64,000 nucleotides of DNA from Symsagittifera roscoffensis (Eukaryota; Xenacoelomorpha; Acoela; Convolutidae), in assembly GCF_963678635.1 (NCBI RefSeq), contig NC_087070.1, forward strand, positions 22,431,419 through 22,495,418, written 5' to 3'. The first letter of the stretch is position 1, and every line of letters starts with the position of its first letter. The translations under genes were made by a program, and so were the position numbers. The notes beneath the pieces are model-generated. The model was not told where the DNA came from. It was given only the letters and a program-made list of their open reading frames with translations, and did not search any database. Positions 21,925 to 33,177 of this stretch are shown here, piece by piece.

Positions 21925-21999
21925 CTCCCCTCCCCCTTGGTTTTTCTTACCATCTCTGTCCCCTCTATCTCTCCTATCGTGATCGTCTCTCTTGTGGTT
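21925..21999 (-). CDS. CxxC-knuckle gene, exon 6 (Arg/Asp-rich)
   Basis: The exon begins after TATGTTTTCTCAG and ends at GGGGAG/GTAAGA, phase 0 at both ends, 25 codons. It codes for an Arg/Asp repeat (KRDDHDRRDRGDRDGKK) and a Gly-rich end. RD-type repeats are common in nuclear RNA-linked proteins, but that is only suggestive. If the donor is not used the frame stops nine codons later at 21898, so this may be the last coding exon. An earlier GTAAGA inside the exon is an alternative donor. Confidence 0.55.
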
Positions 22000-22373
22000 C
22001 TGAGAAAACATACAAATTACTTATGCATCGTTGGATATTTTCTCAACATTCAACATTAGTATCTAAGAAAAAGTTTTCGCTCTAAAAACAAAGCCCCACC
22101 ACACTCGCCCCATTTTTTGTATTGTGTATTGTGTTAATTTACAAGGGTCATTTGGTTTTGCCAAATTCGGACTCACAACGATTTATTTGATCAAAACGTC
22201 CGCATAAAAATTGTTAATTAATAATTCATTCTGGCAGAATTCTAAGAAGGTTTAGCGTTCATTTATCTGTATGAAGTCAACTTAACTTCAAAAAAATTCG
22301 TACAAGGTTAAGTTTTATTCGTTTTGATCGAATAACTTGAACTAAAACTATAACAAGTTTTGTGATGAACTAC

Positions 22374-22511
22374 CTGGCTCTGATTATGAGATGTGGGTTC
22401 TCTCTCAGTAGTTCCTGATGATGTCCTTGGCGAGGCTGCCGTGGTAGTGTAGGTGTCTTCAAAAGTGCCACACAACATACACGTCATGTCCACTTCCACT
22501 TCAACTTCCAC
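22374..22511 (-). CDS. CxxC-knuckle gene, exon 5
   Basis: Acceptor TAATGTTTGCAG/GTGG, donor GCCAG/GTAGTT, phase 0 at both ends, 46 codons. It starts with an alternating Val/Glu run (VEVEVEVDM), then the knuckle TCMLCGTFED, then a Ser/Thr-rich low-complexity tail (SPRTSSGTTEREPTSHNQSQ). The layout of a short lead, CxxC and polar tail is the same as in exon 4. Confidence 0.6.
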
Positions 22512-22880
22512 CTGCAAACATTATACGAGATCATACATTCCCCAGTCAGCATTTAAAGTCAGCTTTTTAATAAAAAAAAACCCTCCTACTATTTAGGGTT
22601 ATAGACATCAAAGCGGTCACTCGGGCCAATTTCTTCTCAAAAAACAATTATTTCCGTCCTTAAAAGCGTAGTAAGCTCTGATCCATTGATAACGTCCCTT
22701 TCGTAATAAACCTCACCAAACTCGGGCCAAAACTTTAAACCAACTTCAATTATGATTTTTTTGAAACTTTGGGCAAGCTAAATCCAAAGTTAGAAGATGA
22801 ATTAACAGAAGGTAATCCAACATGCGGCTATTCAACTTCTCTTATCAAACTTTTTAGAAACATTGCCCTGACCCATTTAC

Positions 22881-23065
22881 CTCTCGCTCCCTTTCACTCT
22901 TCAGATGGTTGAGACTTTGACCATTACTCGCCCTACTGCTCTTGTTGTGAGTAGACTGCACAGGAGTCGCATGAGATGTCTGCGTTTGTTTTTGTGATTG
23001 TATTTCGCTTCTGCTTGCACTGCAACTGTGTTCTGCCACTACATGGCCACATTGTACGCATACGT
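22881..23065 (-). CDS. CxxC-knuckle gene, exon 4
   Basis: Acceptor TTTCTGCGTGTAG in phase 1, donor GAGAG/GTAAAT in phase 0. The codon split with exon 3 gives His, followed at once by the knuckle VCVQCGHVVAEHSC. The remainder is rich in Ser, Gln and Thr and ends LKSERERE. Cys spacing (CxxCG, then a further Cys ten residues on) is compatible with half of a zinc site. Confidence 0.62.
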
Positions 23066-23361
23066 CTACACGCAGAAACGAATGTATCAAAACAGTTTTT
23101 TGAACTAGATCGTAAGAAATCAGGTCCAATTATATCAATCATTATTCTATTTAACCATAGTCTATTGGTATTAAGGCATAGCAATATCTCAATATTAACT
23201 GACCAGGATCCCAACTATCTGTTTGAGTGTTCCTATAATAACCATACCATACTAATTTCTTTTCAACTCAAATAGCTCGTTGTAATTGCCGCTGATTCAA
23301 TGCAAACTGGTTCCTTAATTGAACCCTACCCCACAAGAAACCCACGATTGAGTCAACTCAC

Positions 23362-23671
23362 GCTGGAAGTTAACGTGTCTGATTTTGCACTGCGAATGTC
23401 CGTTACTATTCGACGAAACCGTGTGTGCCTGATGATGCTGATATTGTTGTCTTGTTCCTGCATTATTGGCAACGGTATGTCCATGATTGTTACTATGGTG
23501 TGTCGTCTGGTTATGGCTCTGATGGTTCTGATTTGGACTCGTACTAGTGGTGTAGTCCTTGTAATTGGCGACTGTGCACTCCTGTTTGCTGCCACACCTC
23601 ACACACTGGGCGAAGTTGCTCCTAGTCTCCTCTGAGATGTCCCGAACACTCAACACCACCCGCTCCGCAAT
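23362..23671 (-). CDS. CxxC-knuckle gene, exon 3
   Basis: Acceptor ATCTGTTGTAG/ATTG in phase 0, strong donor CCAGC/GTGAGT in phase 1, 310 bases. It codes for a structured lead (IAERVVLSVRDISEETRSNF), the knuckle AQCVRCGSKQEC, then about 65 residues of His/Asn/Gln/Thr-rich sequence (HQSHNQTTHHSNNHGH). The low-complexity part would be disordered. Codons in the lead look well conserved in character, and both frames read on the plus strand are shadows. Confidence 0.65.
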
Positions 23672-24339
23672 CTACAACAGATCGCGTGAAATGAATAAGG
23701 CAGACTGTTGCTGACATCATTAAGTTCCTTCAACAGAAGCAAAAAATGAATTTTGATTCTCAAACATTGAAATCAGGACAGAAAAAACCAAGACAAGACA
23801 AACATAGTCAACACGACAAAAAATGGGAAAAACTCAATGAACGCTAGTAAAAAAAATACTCAGCTGTTTTTTTTTTAATTTTAACTTTAAAAAAAAAAAA
23901 ACATTAGTTCTTGGATCGAACAGAACCAACGCATTTTTTTCAATTTTATAAAAACAGATATCACTAAGTCTTAAGAGAAACACATTAAAAGTCAACGTTT
24001 CTACTCTAAATTAACTAAATTAATTTTCGAAACCTGGAAATATGCAAAATTTGCACACTTTTTTCACACTTGCTCTCAGAGAGCTAAACTTCAGCGGCAC
24101 TTCGAACAAGTATTTCCAGAGCAAACTTCTAGTCAAAACAAAAGTCTATCCACCATATAAGAAAAACATCGACAAATACTAAGTCATCTATTTCATGTCG
24201 TTCAAAAAACACTTTGCTTACCCACTGTTAAAAAATACACCTTGCATTCGCCTAACCACTATTGAAATAAGATATAATTGGACGTCTTTGTTAGCTATTT
24301 CCATTTATGGGTAGGATTTTCTTTACACTAGTTACTAAC

Positions 24340-24381
24340 CGGGAAGTCGGCTTTGACACATTTGAGACACATAAGGGACCT
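24340..24381 (-). CDS. CxxC-knuckle gene, exon 2 (microexon)
   Basis: This is a 42-base exon between CCCCACCCTCAG and CCCG/GTTAGT, phase 0 at both ends. It codes RSLMCLKCVKADFP, a single CxxC knuckle. Placed before exon 3, the two knuckles are separated by about 29 residues, a spacing that could make one four-Cys zinc site. The exon is short and was found only because its phases and motif fit its neighbours. Confidence 0.5.
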
Positions 24382-24462
24382 CTGAGGGTGGGGCAAGTGA
24401 AAACAGGAGCGAGAAGTGGGTGTGGTTAGTTTGTTGTAGTGACGTCAACAACTAATTGTGAC

Positions 24463-24555
24463 GTCTGCGACCAACTGCTGCGCCTGGTTGTAGAATTGAG
24501 CGACGGCCAGGGGATCAACCGGTGACAGTTTCTGTTCGGCAGCAACATAACATAT
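24463..24555 (-). CDS. CxxC-knuckle gene, exon 1 of those visible
   Basis: The acceptor TTTTGTTTCTAG opens a frame coding YVAAEQKLSPVDPLAVAQFY followed by NQAQQLVAD. The text reads like a short amphipathic helix. The donor is the weak point: GCAGAC/GTCACA gives the needed phase 0, but it is not a strong site. Without splicing, the frame stops seven bases past 24450. Upstream coding exons and the start codon must lie further to the right and were not found. The protein as a whole is not recognised; it would be at least 281 residues. Confidence 0.45.
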
Positions 24556-27500
24556 CTAGAAACAAAATCAAAACCATGTCATTTCTATTCACACACCTGC
24601 CAATTTCGCATTCAAATCTTATCTTTTCTGTTCAGACAGCATTGAGAGGGGTGGCGCACAATAGCGGTGGGGAAATTTTCGGAAACTTTTTTTTTTCATT
24701 ATTGGGAGAGATTCAAAACGATCAGGGCGTCATTAAGCTTCAGATTAAAATCATTTTTGACCAAATTAAAAATAAAAACAAGCATTGAACTGCCTGGATT
24801 TCGAACTTTGCACAGCAACTCGACTCAGGTGAAGCGGAGCTTCTCGTCACTTGCGATGCAAAAATGCAAACAGGAAAACTACGAAACAATTTTCATAAAT
24901 AATTGATTGCAATTAAATTCGAGCAGTTGAAACAAATCAAAAATTCAATACTAAAAAAACCACAAAATCACAAAAAAATACTAAAAAACCAAACAAAATC
25001 AAAAGTTTTTTTTAAAGTCATATATAAAAAGCCAACCAAAAGCCCATAAAAACTTCCTTAAACTGCGTTATACACACAGACGAAGCAGCACTTGCGAACA
25101 CAAGTGACAAAACGCCAAGAAATAGCTTTCAAAAGGTTAAAAAAGAGAAAAGGCAACCTACAAATATTAAAGACTTTGAAAAGCATACAAGTCGACTGCC
25201 CTACATAACTGTACTACTCACCTTTAAAAAATGGAAAGACAAGCCACTAAAAAAACGGAAAACAAGATATTAACCTGCCACTGCTATGCAGCGAACGTGC
25301 CACCGAATGAGCAATTTTATTTGCGAGTTGGACTGGTTAAAAAAGGACCAGAAATGTGACTCAAAGCTTGACCAAAAAATCCAAATCAGCAAGCGTCAAA
25401 GACGCCTTGGAAAATTAGCTCTTAATGACATTTATAAGTTAAAGGAACCTTTCAAATGTAACTTCTATTATTCTTAAATAGACTTCTACAGCACCGAGGT
25501 AGAGATAGACATTACCATGACTTGAATTCCCAAGTGTTTGATAACGCTTGCTAATCACTATCGTGACAAGAGTAGCCAGTTGCTGCCCAAGTAGTACAGA
25601 GAGTTCGGACCACATTAATATAGAAAATTCGATCACTTGAAAAGTAACTGTAGCCATTAATAAGGCCACTACAGTAGCTAACAACTTGCCAATTCTATGC
25701 AGCGAAAGTGCCACCGAATCTAAATAAAAGTAGTGCTAATTGCCGCATTAAGCCTCCAACTAGTAGATTAGGAGTCTCGCTACCTTTCCTCGGAGCCACA
25801 TTCACTTGACGATCGACAAACACTAGCCACGATCACGAATAAAATACAGAACAGATATGAAAATTCCAATACAGAGTGTGATTATAGCAAAAGTTCCACC
25901 AAACGAGGTCTTTCATTCGAACTATGGTTGAACAAAAGAATCGTACTATTACACTACGCTAGCTTGGGTAAACAGTAATTATTCTGGAGGAAAATGAATT
26001 TTGCACGGCCTAATTAAAAGCTTTTTCAATCATACTCGCTCGCAATTAGACTTAAATGCAAATCGGTAAATCTTGACACTGAGAAATCGTTTTGAATTAT
26101 TTTAAACGTCGTCCGAATCCAGATTGAAAGGGCATTGATATGATATATCACTCGATTCAAATATCACTCAACAAAAACTCACACCCGAAAAAGATCATCC
26201 TGGCTCTTTATGGTCGGAACAAGAATATTGCCAATTTTCTTAGTTTCGGGGGATGAGGATAGCTTTTTATAAAAAAAATTCTCTTACTCGAGTAAACCAC
26301 ATCCATTTAGCCCATGTCTGAATTACAACAATTGCATTTTAGCTTTGAGCATATGTTGAGTCTACAACGATTCTGAACCGTCAAAAATTTCTTCGTGACA
26401 AAGGAAAAGTCTGAACAGGTTCATACCAGCTTAAATCTTCATCACTTCACCTCGTCTGACACTCAATTATGACACCTGATTCTATTGAAAACGAAAAAAA
26501 ACGTAGACGAAAATCACCTGAATAAGGCCAAAGCTCGAACTTTTAACACGTGTTTACTACACACGCTGTTTCCAAAAGTATTACATGGGTGTTTCAATTT
26601 GTGCGAAAAAATTTAGTTTTAAGAAATTCAATTCTTTAAATTAGATTCAAATCCAAAATATATATTTTTTAAGTTTCTTAAATTGCACATCAATCACAGC
26701 ACGAATGCTTAGCTTGCAGTTAATTTTCAGAAGTTAAACTATATCGGCACTTGAAATACAAACGTTAGCTCCTCGAGTAACTAAATTAAAACTATGAAAA
26801 ACAAAGAAACGAATCAATTAATCGTTAAAAGATTTTGATTTCAAATTTATTCTGCTATATTGCAAGATGTTTAACTCGCTTCAAGCACTTAGAGGCAGGA
26901 TAGATTTTTGTGTTTTCAAAGGCACATTGGAGGAAATAAAGGCTGTTCATTAGATGAATTTCTGGCTCAAATAAGAGCACTTATACAAAGAAACGAATAG
27001 CAGAGCCTAAAAACAGCGAACAAAAAATTGAACTGAGTTGATGCTTTATTTACAACAACTTGATGTTATGCAACTTTTCAACGTACCAAATTCTCAATTA
27101 GAAAATAGAAATGTGAGATGCCCTTTTTGAATTGACCTTCACACAAAAAAAAAATAAGCATACAAAAATCTGCATTTTGAAAACTGCTATTGCCATATTA
27201 CCAACAAGCGTTTATTCAGTTCAATTTTTAAAGGCGGATTCTCTCATGGGGAAAAATCATAGCGACCAATCACAATTCAGTTTTCAAAACTTCAGAATAA
27301 TCATTCAGCACAATCAGTCAGTTTTTGGCAGTTTAAAGGACACTGACTGGTTGAAAATTGCCCAAATTCGACCATAGCAAATCATCGTAACACGGATTGT
27401 CAATTTTTTTCTAGCATCCGCTGGCTTTGATTGCAATAATTCAATCATAATTATAAACACATCTGGATAGAAATTAGCAGCACAAAGATTTGTCTCTTTT

Positions 27501-28180
27501 CGATAATACTACCACTCCTAAATTTGATGTAAGCTAAAATCATAATAACGAATTGCACAAATTAGCCAAAAGATTTACTTTTAATCAACCTTATTCGTTT
27601 TTTTCTAACTCAACTCAAATTCGCTATTAAGTGGGAGGAATAATCAAAACGACTAATTCTTATTGATTTGAGCTAATTCTGATTGTCTTGAGAACCCACG
27701 TCTCTGACTGAGGGCGGCCCGCGCCTTTCAGTTGACGTCATTAAAATAGACTTAGTTTTTCTTAGTCTATCAAAAACATCGGCAAAACATGGCAGGATCA
27801 TTTGTTTAGCTTGTAGTCGCAACATCTCGTAAGGTTTTTTCTAGCTGAGCCAAGAAACCAGTTCAGGATTCTTCTCAATAATTCAAGTTGTTTGACCTCT
27901 TTTCGTCCAGAACAGCCGATGTCGTTCGGACCAAATAGACGAGGCATAGCTAGGCATCACTAAAACTAATTTCAATGCTAGCCGATTTGGGTGACCCAGT
28001 GCTTTTAGGTATAGAAGGAGTAAGTAGTTAATATTTAGGACGCTTCTTTGTAACCGTCCGGAAAGCTACGCTTCTTTGAAGCACCTCTCGCAGAGCCAGC
28101 TACTCTTCAAAACCACTATAAAAGGTGTAGAGGCAGTGGAAAGGAAAGAGAGTGAGAGTAAAGGGGGAGGGGGAGGAGTT
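24556..28180. other. Intergenic or intronic DNA with dispersed repeats
   Basis: No exon is supported. At 24790-24840 a GTTCGAAATCC-like box on the minus strand suggests the remains of a tRNA-derived SINE. At about 25277-25320 and 25690-25720 related words (CTATGCAGCGAACGTGCCAC and CTATGCAGCGAAAGTGCCAC) mark two copies of one repeat. The transcription ends of PSKH1 and the start of the CxxC gene both fall here. Confidence 0.4.
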
Positions 28181-28349
28181 TCAGTCTGTACTACTGGGGG
28201 GACTGAATGTACTGCACGATCTCCTGATGACCTCTATCTCGTGGGTGTCCTTGGGTGTGATCTTGTGTCCACTCACTGGTCTCAGTGACCTCCCCCCACT
28301 GGACAGCGAGCTCCTCCCACTGCGTCCACTCCTACCGCTCTTGCCAGAC
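28181..28349 (-). CDS. PSKH1: PSKH1 exon 6 (C-terminal tail, stop)
   Basis: Acceptor ACATTTCTCTTCAG; the first base completes an Arg codon begun in exon 5. It codes a repeat-like Ser/Gly/Arg run (SGKSGRSGRSGRSS), then HKITPKDTHEIEVIRR and a short Ser/Pro-rich end, with TGA at 28181. Human PSKH1 also ends in a Ser/Thr/Arg-rich tail after the kinase domain. The final 35 residues have no counterpart that I recall. Confidence 0.85.
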
Positions 28350-28739
28350 CTGAAGAGAAATGTCAATAAACAATGTCATCTTAGAGCATGAAACAAAGGG
28401 AACCATTTTGTCTATCAATTCGACACAATTTAAAAACTTATTAATATACTATCTATTTCATTTCTCTAATCATTTTTTAAAGCAAAGAAGTTCAGAAGAG
28501 GGGATTCAAAAAAGACTGTTCTTTGATTTCGCATAGGCCAAATGGTCACTTTAAGAGTTAGACAAAAAAATCAAACCACTTGCGATGCAAAACAAACAAA
28601 AAAAACATAAGTAAAAAAGGGAAAATGTTGAAAAAAAAATAGGTGAACCAAAGTTTTCGTATATCTCGATAAAAGAGTTAGGGGCACAGTTAAAGCTGGA
28701 GCAAGTTGGCCACCATTTTCTCAAAAAACTATAGACCTT

Positions 28740-28950
28740 CCTAGTATAGTAGACAGAGGCTAAGCTGTGCTTCGCGAACACTTGCGAGAACACGCCCAAA
28801 AAGCAGCTCTATCAAGCTAAATACGAAGAAGTAGAAATAAGCCTCGCATTAGCAAAAACTCGGCTAGGTGCAGGATTCGAATCTGCGACCTACTGCAATC
28901 AAAAGATTTTGAGACTAAAGCACAACCCCCTCAGCCACTCAAGCTTAACA
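28740..28950 (-). repeat. tRNA-derived SINE, class II (Leu/Ser-like) head
   Basis: On the minus strand an A-box-like GTGGCTGAGGGGG and a B-box GATTCGAATCC are spaced as in a long-variable-arm tRNA. CTCAAAA stands in the anticodon-loop position, which would be a Leu CAA type. Stems are too mismatched for a functional tRNA. The adjoining tail at 28740-28850 resembles other repeats in this intron. Confidence 0.45.
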
Positions 28951-29329
28951 AAGCAGAAATACTAGTCACGAATAAAGCAGCTACATATGCTATCAAACTG
29001 CCAATGCGATTCAGCACCAAATGAAAAAAGACTCAATTTTGCAATTATTAATTTGGAATATAACAAACTGAAGGCATACACACTAACTTTGCATGAAACA
29101 AATCGCAAAGCATAAAGCCACATTATGTATAAACACAGAGGCGAAGTTGCACTTCGCATACACAAGCAAAAATTTGAACGGTAACGCTACTGGGAAAAAC
29201 TGAATGAGTACAACTTTGAGTCTACAAAACTTCTTAAGTGACGCATGCCAAGTATGACGCATTAGCAGTACCAGTCAACTTGATTTAAAGAAATTTACCA
29301 ACTAACGAGTCTCATTTAAACAGCAGTCT

Positions 29330-29690
29330 ATAGAGCAGTAGTAACATGAAAAAATTAAATGTAATAAAACTAAAATGATTTTTTTTATTGAGAATTTCTG
29401 TGAAAATCATCCCCCCATACGCCATATTCAGTACAAAAAGATGAATTTCGCTTCTAGTAACAAATCAATTATGGCAAAAAACGCTTCCTTCAACCGATTT
29501 GGAACGAATTCTAAGACGAATTAAATCTCCGCTTACGCGTTAATAGCGCGAAATAAATCGCGCGTTAATTGTGTTAAATTGGCCAAAATATCAATCTTTA
29601 AACCCTCATAACTTTACCAAAAAAGATCACAGGTGAAATATCTTTTCAAATTTAAGCTCAAGACAACATTAGCTTACGAATGTTACAATA
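29330..29690. repeat. Fourth arm copy of the 4.2-5.8 kb palindrome family
   Basis: The same landmarks appear in the same order as at 5380-5740: GAGCAGTAGTAACA, AATCATCCCCCCATACGCC, the core AAATAAATCGCGCGTTAATT, and GATCACAGGTGAAATATCTT. The copy sits alone inside PSKH1 intron 5, so single arms can occur without a partner. Confidence 0.75.
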
Positions 29691-29799
29691 ACAATATTAG
29701 TCTGTGTTAATATCCTTAGCATTGGCTGTACGTAATCGCTGGTTATTTATCAAAATGAACACTTTCAAAATTAACACATTTTATCGCAACAATATTTGC

Positions 29800-30480
29800 G
29801 TCGCAACAAAATTTGCGACTTAGTTTGGAAAAAAAAAGATAGTTCATGCTATAGCACAAGCATTGCTTGTGTAATTATGCTTCTCGGAAAATTGCGAGAT
29901 AAATTGAATTAGAAATTTTCTGAAATCGAGTTTTTATTATTGTGATGTTAATTCAAACAAATAGCTTTTTTCGGTTCATTTGATGAATTGAAAATGCATC
30001 AACTGTGTTAATTTATTACTATTCGAATGTCAAAGCACATGCTATCAAAAAGCTGTCAACGTGCTTCACCATTCTTGGGGTGCCGCACTAATATTTGCGA
30101 CTTAGGTTGGAAAAAAAGAAGGTTCGTTTTAATACACTAGCTTCGCAGGTGTTAAAACCAACCTAAAACAAAAAATAACAATGAGAACAAGAATTCATTT
30201 TATCAATATCAAACTTTACAAAGAGGCGAAGCACACACAAATTAGGTGTCGCATACAAATTAGGTGTCATACAAATTAGGTGTCGTACACGTGCTTAATA
30301 GTCACCAAACACAAGCCTCAAGTAAAGCAGAGAACAGATGCTATGCAATTTCCAATACTATAGTGAAACTTCCAAATAAAAAAAACAGTTTTAATGAACA
30401 CTTTTATTTGCGAGATAGGTTAGAAAAAAAAGAAGGTTCGTAATAATACACAAGCTGAACGCTAGTGTAATAAAGGATCA
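29800..30480. repeat. Dispersed short repeat, three or more copies
   Basis: ATTTGCGACTTAGTTTGGAA (about 29811), ATTTGCGACTTAGGTTGGAA (about 30091) and ATTTGCGAGATAGGTTAGAA (about 30405) are each followed by an A-run, a GTTCG or GTTCAT word and CACAAGC or CACTAGC. A weaker copy is near 25320. AAATTAGGTGTC is also repeated three times at 30239-30285. Confidence 0.6.
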
Positions 30481-31275
30481 AACCTTGGAAAAAGATAGAG
30501 TACAAGGAAACCGAAACGTGGATTGAAATTTTTTCCGAATTTGAACTTAGTACAAAACTTTAGATAAGTTGTTTCTTTGTACAAACCCTTGGCTAAACAA
30601 ATGAGCTTTGTACAAAACCATAGCTAGTCGAAAAAATTCAAAAATTCAAAAGAACGATCAAAAATTCAAAAAGTTGACAAATCCGGTTTACATCACTTTA
30701 TGTGTAAAAAAAAAATGCAGGGGAGCTTTTCAAACCCTTTCTATTCATTGAAATCAAGACCTCAGATTTGTTACGGTATTTTTTGAGAAATTAAAAAAAA
30801 TTAAAACTAAGGGTAAAAAATTCTCCCCAGAGACTTTTTCGAAGGATGTATACAGAGGGGTAAAACAAAAAGAGATTAGGGTAGAAAGCAGGCACACAGG
30901 GGAGGAGGCGTTCTTTCCATTGATACTTTTTTGAAAATGGGTAGAATGATTTCTGAAAAAAATATATTCAAAAGCGTCTCGAAAAGCAAAATAAAAAAAC
31001 GCTATCTCATACATTTTATAATACACGTTTTAATCAAACAATAATTCTTGGCAACCAAGCCAATCAAGACACGAATAAAATTTTTTTTTAAAGTTTCAAG
31101 TACTCCTAAAACTACAATGAAAAAATTTGCAACTACCATGATACTTGCTTAAAACACAAGAAAAATCCGTGACGTGGCAACTAAGCCGAGAAAACTTGAG
31201 CAGACACACGAAAGTCCGACAAATCATCTTTTACCGGAATTTTTTTTTTAATCGCGTACATACTGAAAAAAAAAA

Positions 31276-31350
31276 CGTCCAGCCGTGATTCGAACTCCAG
31301 ACCTTGGGGTGCCAAAGCGACGGCGTTACCTCTAGGCCAAGTGCGAGGGA
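31276..31350 (-). repeat. tRNA-like sequence (pseudogene or SINE)
   Basis: The minus strand shows a good A box (TTGGCCTAGAGG) and B box (GAGTTCGAATCAC) at tRNA spacing, with TTTGGCA in the anticodon-loop position. The anticodon stem does not pair, so a working tRNA gene is unlikely. Confidence 0.4.
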
Positions 31351-31543
31351 ACCTGGAAATTGTTGAGATTCGGTAATAAAGCAAGATCGAAGCACGTTGT
31401 TTACGGAAAAAAATCTAGTTCCCGATTACAAGACACTTGTTTTCGTAAAGGTAATAAAAAGATCGCCTGATTGGAACGACCAAGCAAAAACTATCCTTCA
31501 AATCACACCCCAATTTTTATGTAAATCGATTTGACAAATGTAC

Positions 31544-31797
31544 CTGTTAGACTTGTTTCCGCCTGTTCCAGTGGTGGACTTGGACGATCTCGTTCCCTTT
31601 GACGAGGCCCTCTCCATCAAGTTGTGACTGATGGTCCTGTGGAGGTTCTTACTTCCCCCTTGGCCTGCAGAATAGTGTCTGCCTAATGCTATCCAGGGGT
31701 GTCGCAGTGCTTGGTCTGCAGTGAGTCTCTTATCCACGTTCACTACTAGCAGTCTGCCGATGAACTCCTTGGCCTGTTCTGATACGTCATCCCAACA
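31544..31797 (-). CDS. PSKH1: PSKH1 exon 5 (kinase subdomains X-XI and tail)
   Basis: Acceptor TTCGTTCCTAG in phase 0, donor AACAG/GTACAT in phase 2. It codes CWDDVSEQAKEFIGRLL, then VDKRLTADQALRHPWI, the closing helix and Arg-bearing subdomain of a CaMK-group kinase. SKNLHRTISHNLMERASS follows, a close match to the post-kinase segment of vertebrate PSKH1. The Ser/Thr/Gly-rich end leads into exon 6. Confidence 0.92.
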
Positions 31798-33019
31798 CTA
31801 GGAACGAATAAATTGAATGAACAAATTAGGAAAAAACCTTAAACTCTTAACGAAAACACGCGAGGAGGTTCAGTTACACATCATAACGGATCAAATTAAC
31901 AAATTTTAGCAAAATTAACATTTGGAAAACTAATACTTTGATGCACAACAAAACATTCAGAGAGATCGAAACAATTGTTCCGACCACACCACAAAAAGAA
32001 CGAAGGCAACTAGGGCATACGATGGGTTTTTACTGCCCATTTTAAGATAACTCAATATAAGCTCGTATGATTTAAGAAAGTTAACATTAAAAACCTATTG
32101 TGATTTAGATTCTAAAAAAAACTCCAGAAAAGTTATGTGCTGAGGAAAACAGGGCTGAACTTTTCCGTTTTTCACACTTAATCACATGAGGGTATAGACA
32201 AAAAATCGCCCTCGAGATGCAAACTTTAGATAATTTCAGCAATTGTCAACTTACCTTTGCACACAAATTGGTAATTTTATGTTTTTTCATGTTTTGTTTT
32301 CAAGTTCTCAACTAATTTTTTTTGCGTTCGAAATATTCTGTGTAACTTGCACAGCACTGCTTATCCTTCTTGCTCCGGCCATTGAAAAATGGGGATGAAA
32401 AACGGGTATTTTTTATTTTATTTAAAATCTATTATTTTTTATTCAAAATCAGGTACCACAAATAATCATCGGAAGGTGTCGAGTGATATATTATTTTCAA
32501 GCGTTTTCAGTGGTGATTCCAACGACAATAAAAACTGGAATTTTTCTCCCAGTGACGAGAAAACCTCAATGGATGTCTTGATTGCTTAAATATATAAATC
32601 ATGTAGATGTAAACTGTCAAAAAACTTCCGAATTGAATAGTTCGCGTATCAGATTGAAAAGTTTCGATCACCTAAGGCTGAGCGAAGGTCGATGTATTCT
32701 ACTTGATAAGTTAGGTAGTCTCAAAACAGAAGGATAAGCAATGAAACTTTTCTTTAATACCGGAAAACTTTTTAAAAAATCTTTAGCGCCATCTTGGGGA
32801 TAAAAAAACTTCAAACTAAGTTTTTTGGTTTCTGGTCATTTTTGAAAAAAATATCCTCCAATATGCTTATTTATGAATATTACTATCGAATACGCTGAAG
32901 TTTTATGCTCTCGTTTATTTTTTAAAGAATATGACTGGAACATCCTTTGCTACTTGGAACATCCTGTTCTCAGACTGGAACAACCTGAGAACTTCATGCT
33001 ATTACGCTATGTAACTAAC
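31798..33019. other. PSKH1 intron 4
   Basis: This is a 1.2 kb AT-rich intron with regular GT and AG ends. The plus-strand frames within it (32389-32589, 32873-33106) are not supported by any similarity. The latter partly overlaps exon 4 as a shadow. Confidence 0.75.
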
Positions 33020-33177
33020 TGGTTGTCGGAAGGAATAGTGTGCACGGATTATTGCTCTGTAGAGGCGAGTCTTGTTGTCATCGTCGAATGGCATCGTGCC
33101 ACTTAAGAGGATGTAGCAGATCACACCAACAGCCCACATGTCCACACCACAACTGTATGGCTTTCGCATCAGGATCT
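33020..33177 (-). CDS. PSKH1: PSKH1 exon 4 (kinase subdomains VIII-IX)
   Basis: Acceptor TTCTGTTTGTTCAG in phase 1, donor CAACCA/GTTAGT in phase 0. It completes the APE motif and codes LMRKPYSCGVDMWAVGVICY, ILLSGTMPFDDDNKTRLYRA and the linker to exon 5. The DMWAxGV box and the GTMPF box match PSKH1 and the wider CaMK group. Confidence 0.92.

Larger units (their letters stand above)
28350..31543. other. PSKH1 intron 5, repeat-rich
   Basis: This 3.2 kb intron holds a tRNA-like SINE (28740-28950), a palindrome-family arm (29330-29690) and several copies of a short repeat (29800-30480). There is no separate gene in it. Frames at 28551-28799 and 30754-31026 are low-complexity. Confidence 0.7.

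Noticed and set aside
22976-23275. Plus-strand frames at 22976-23275 and 23300-23635
   Set aside because: They are antisense to exons of the CxxC gene, whose splice sites and phases are consistent on the minus strand.
25439-25714. Hydrophobic minus-strand frame of 91 codons
   Set aside because: It coincides with copies of a dispersed repeat and has no splice sites or known motif.
31276-31350. Functional tRNA gene (possible Pro type)
   Set aside because: A and B boxes are good, but the anticodon stem does not pair. Kept only as a tRNA-like repeat.
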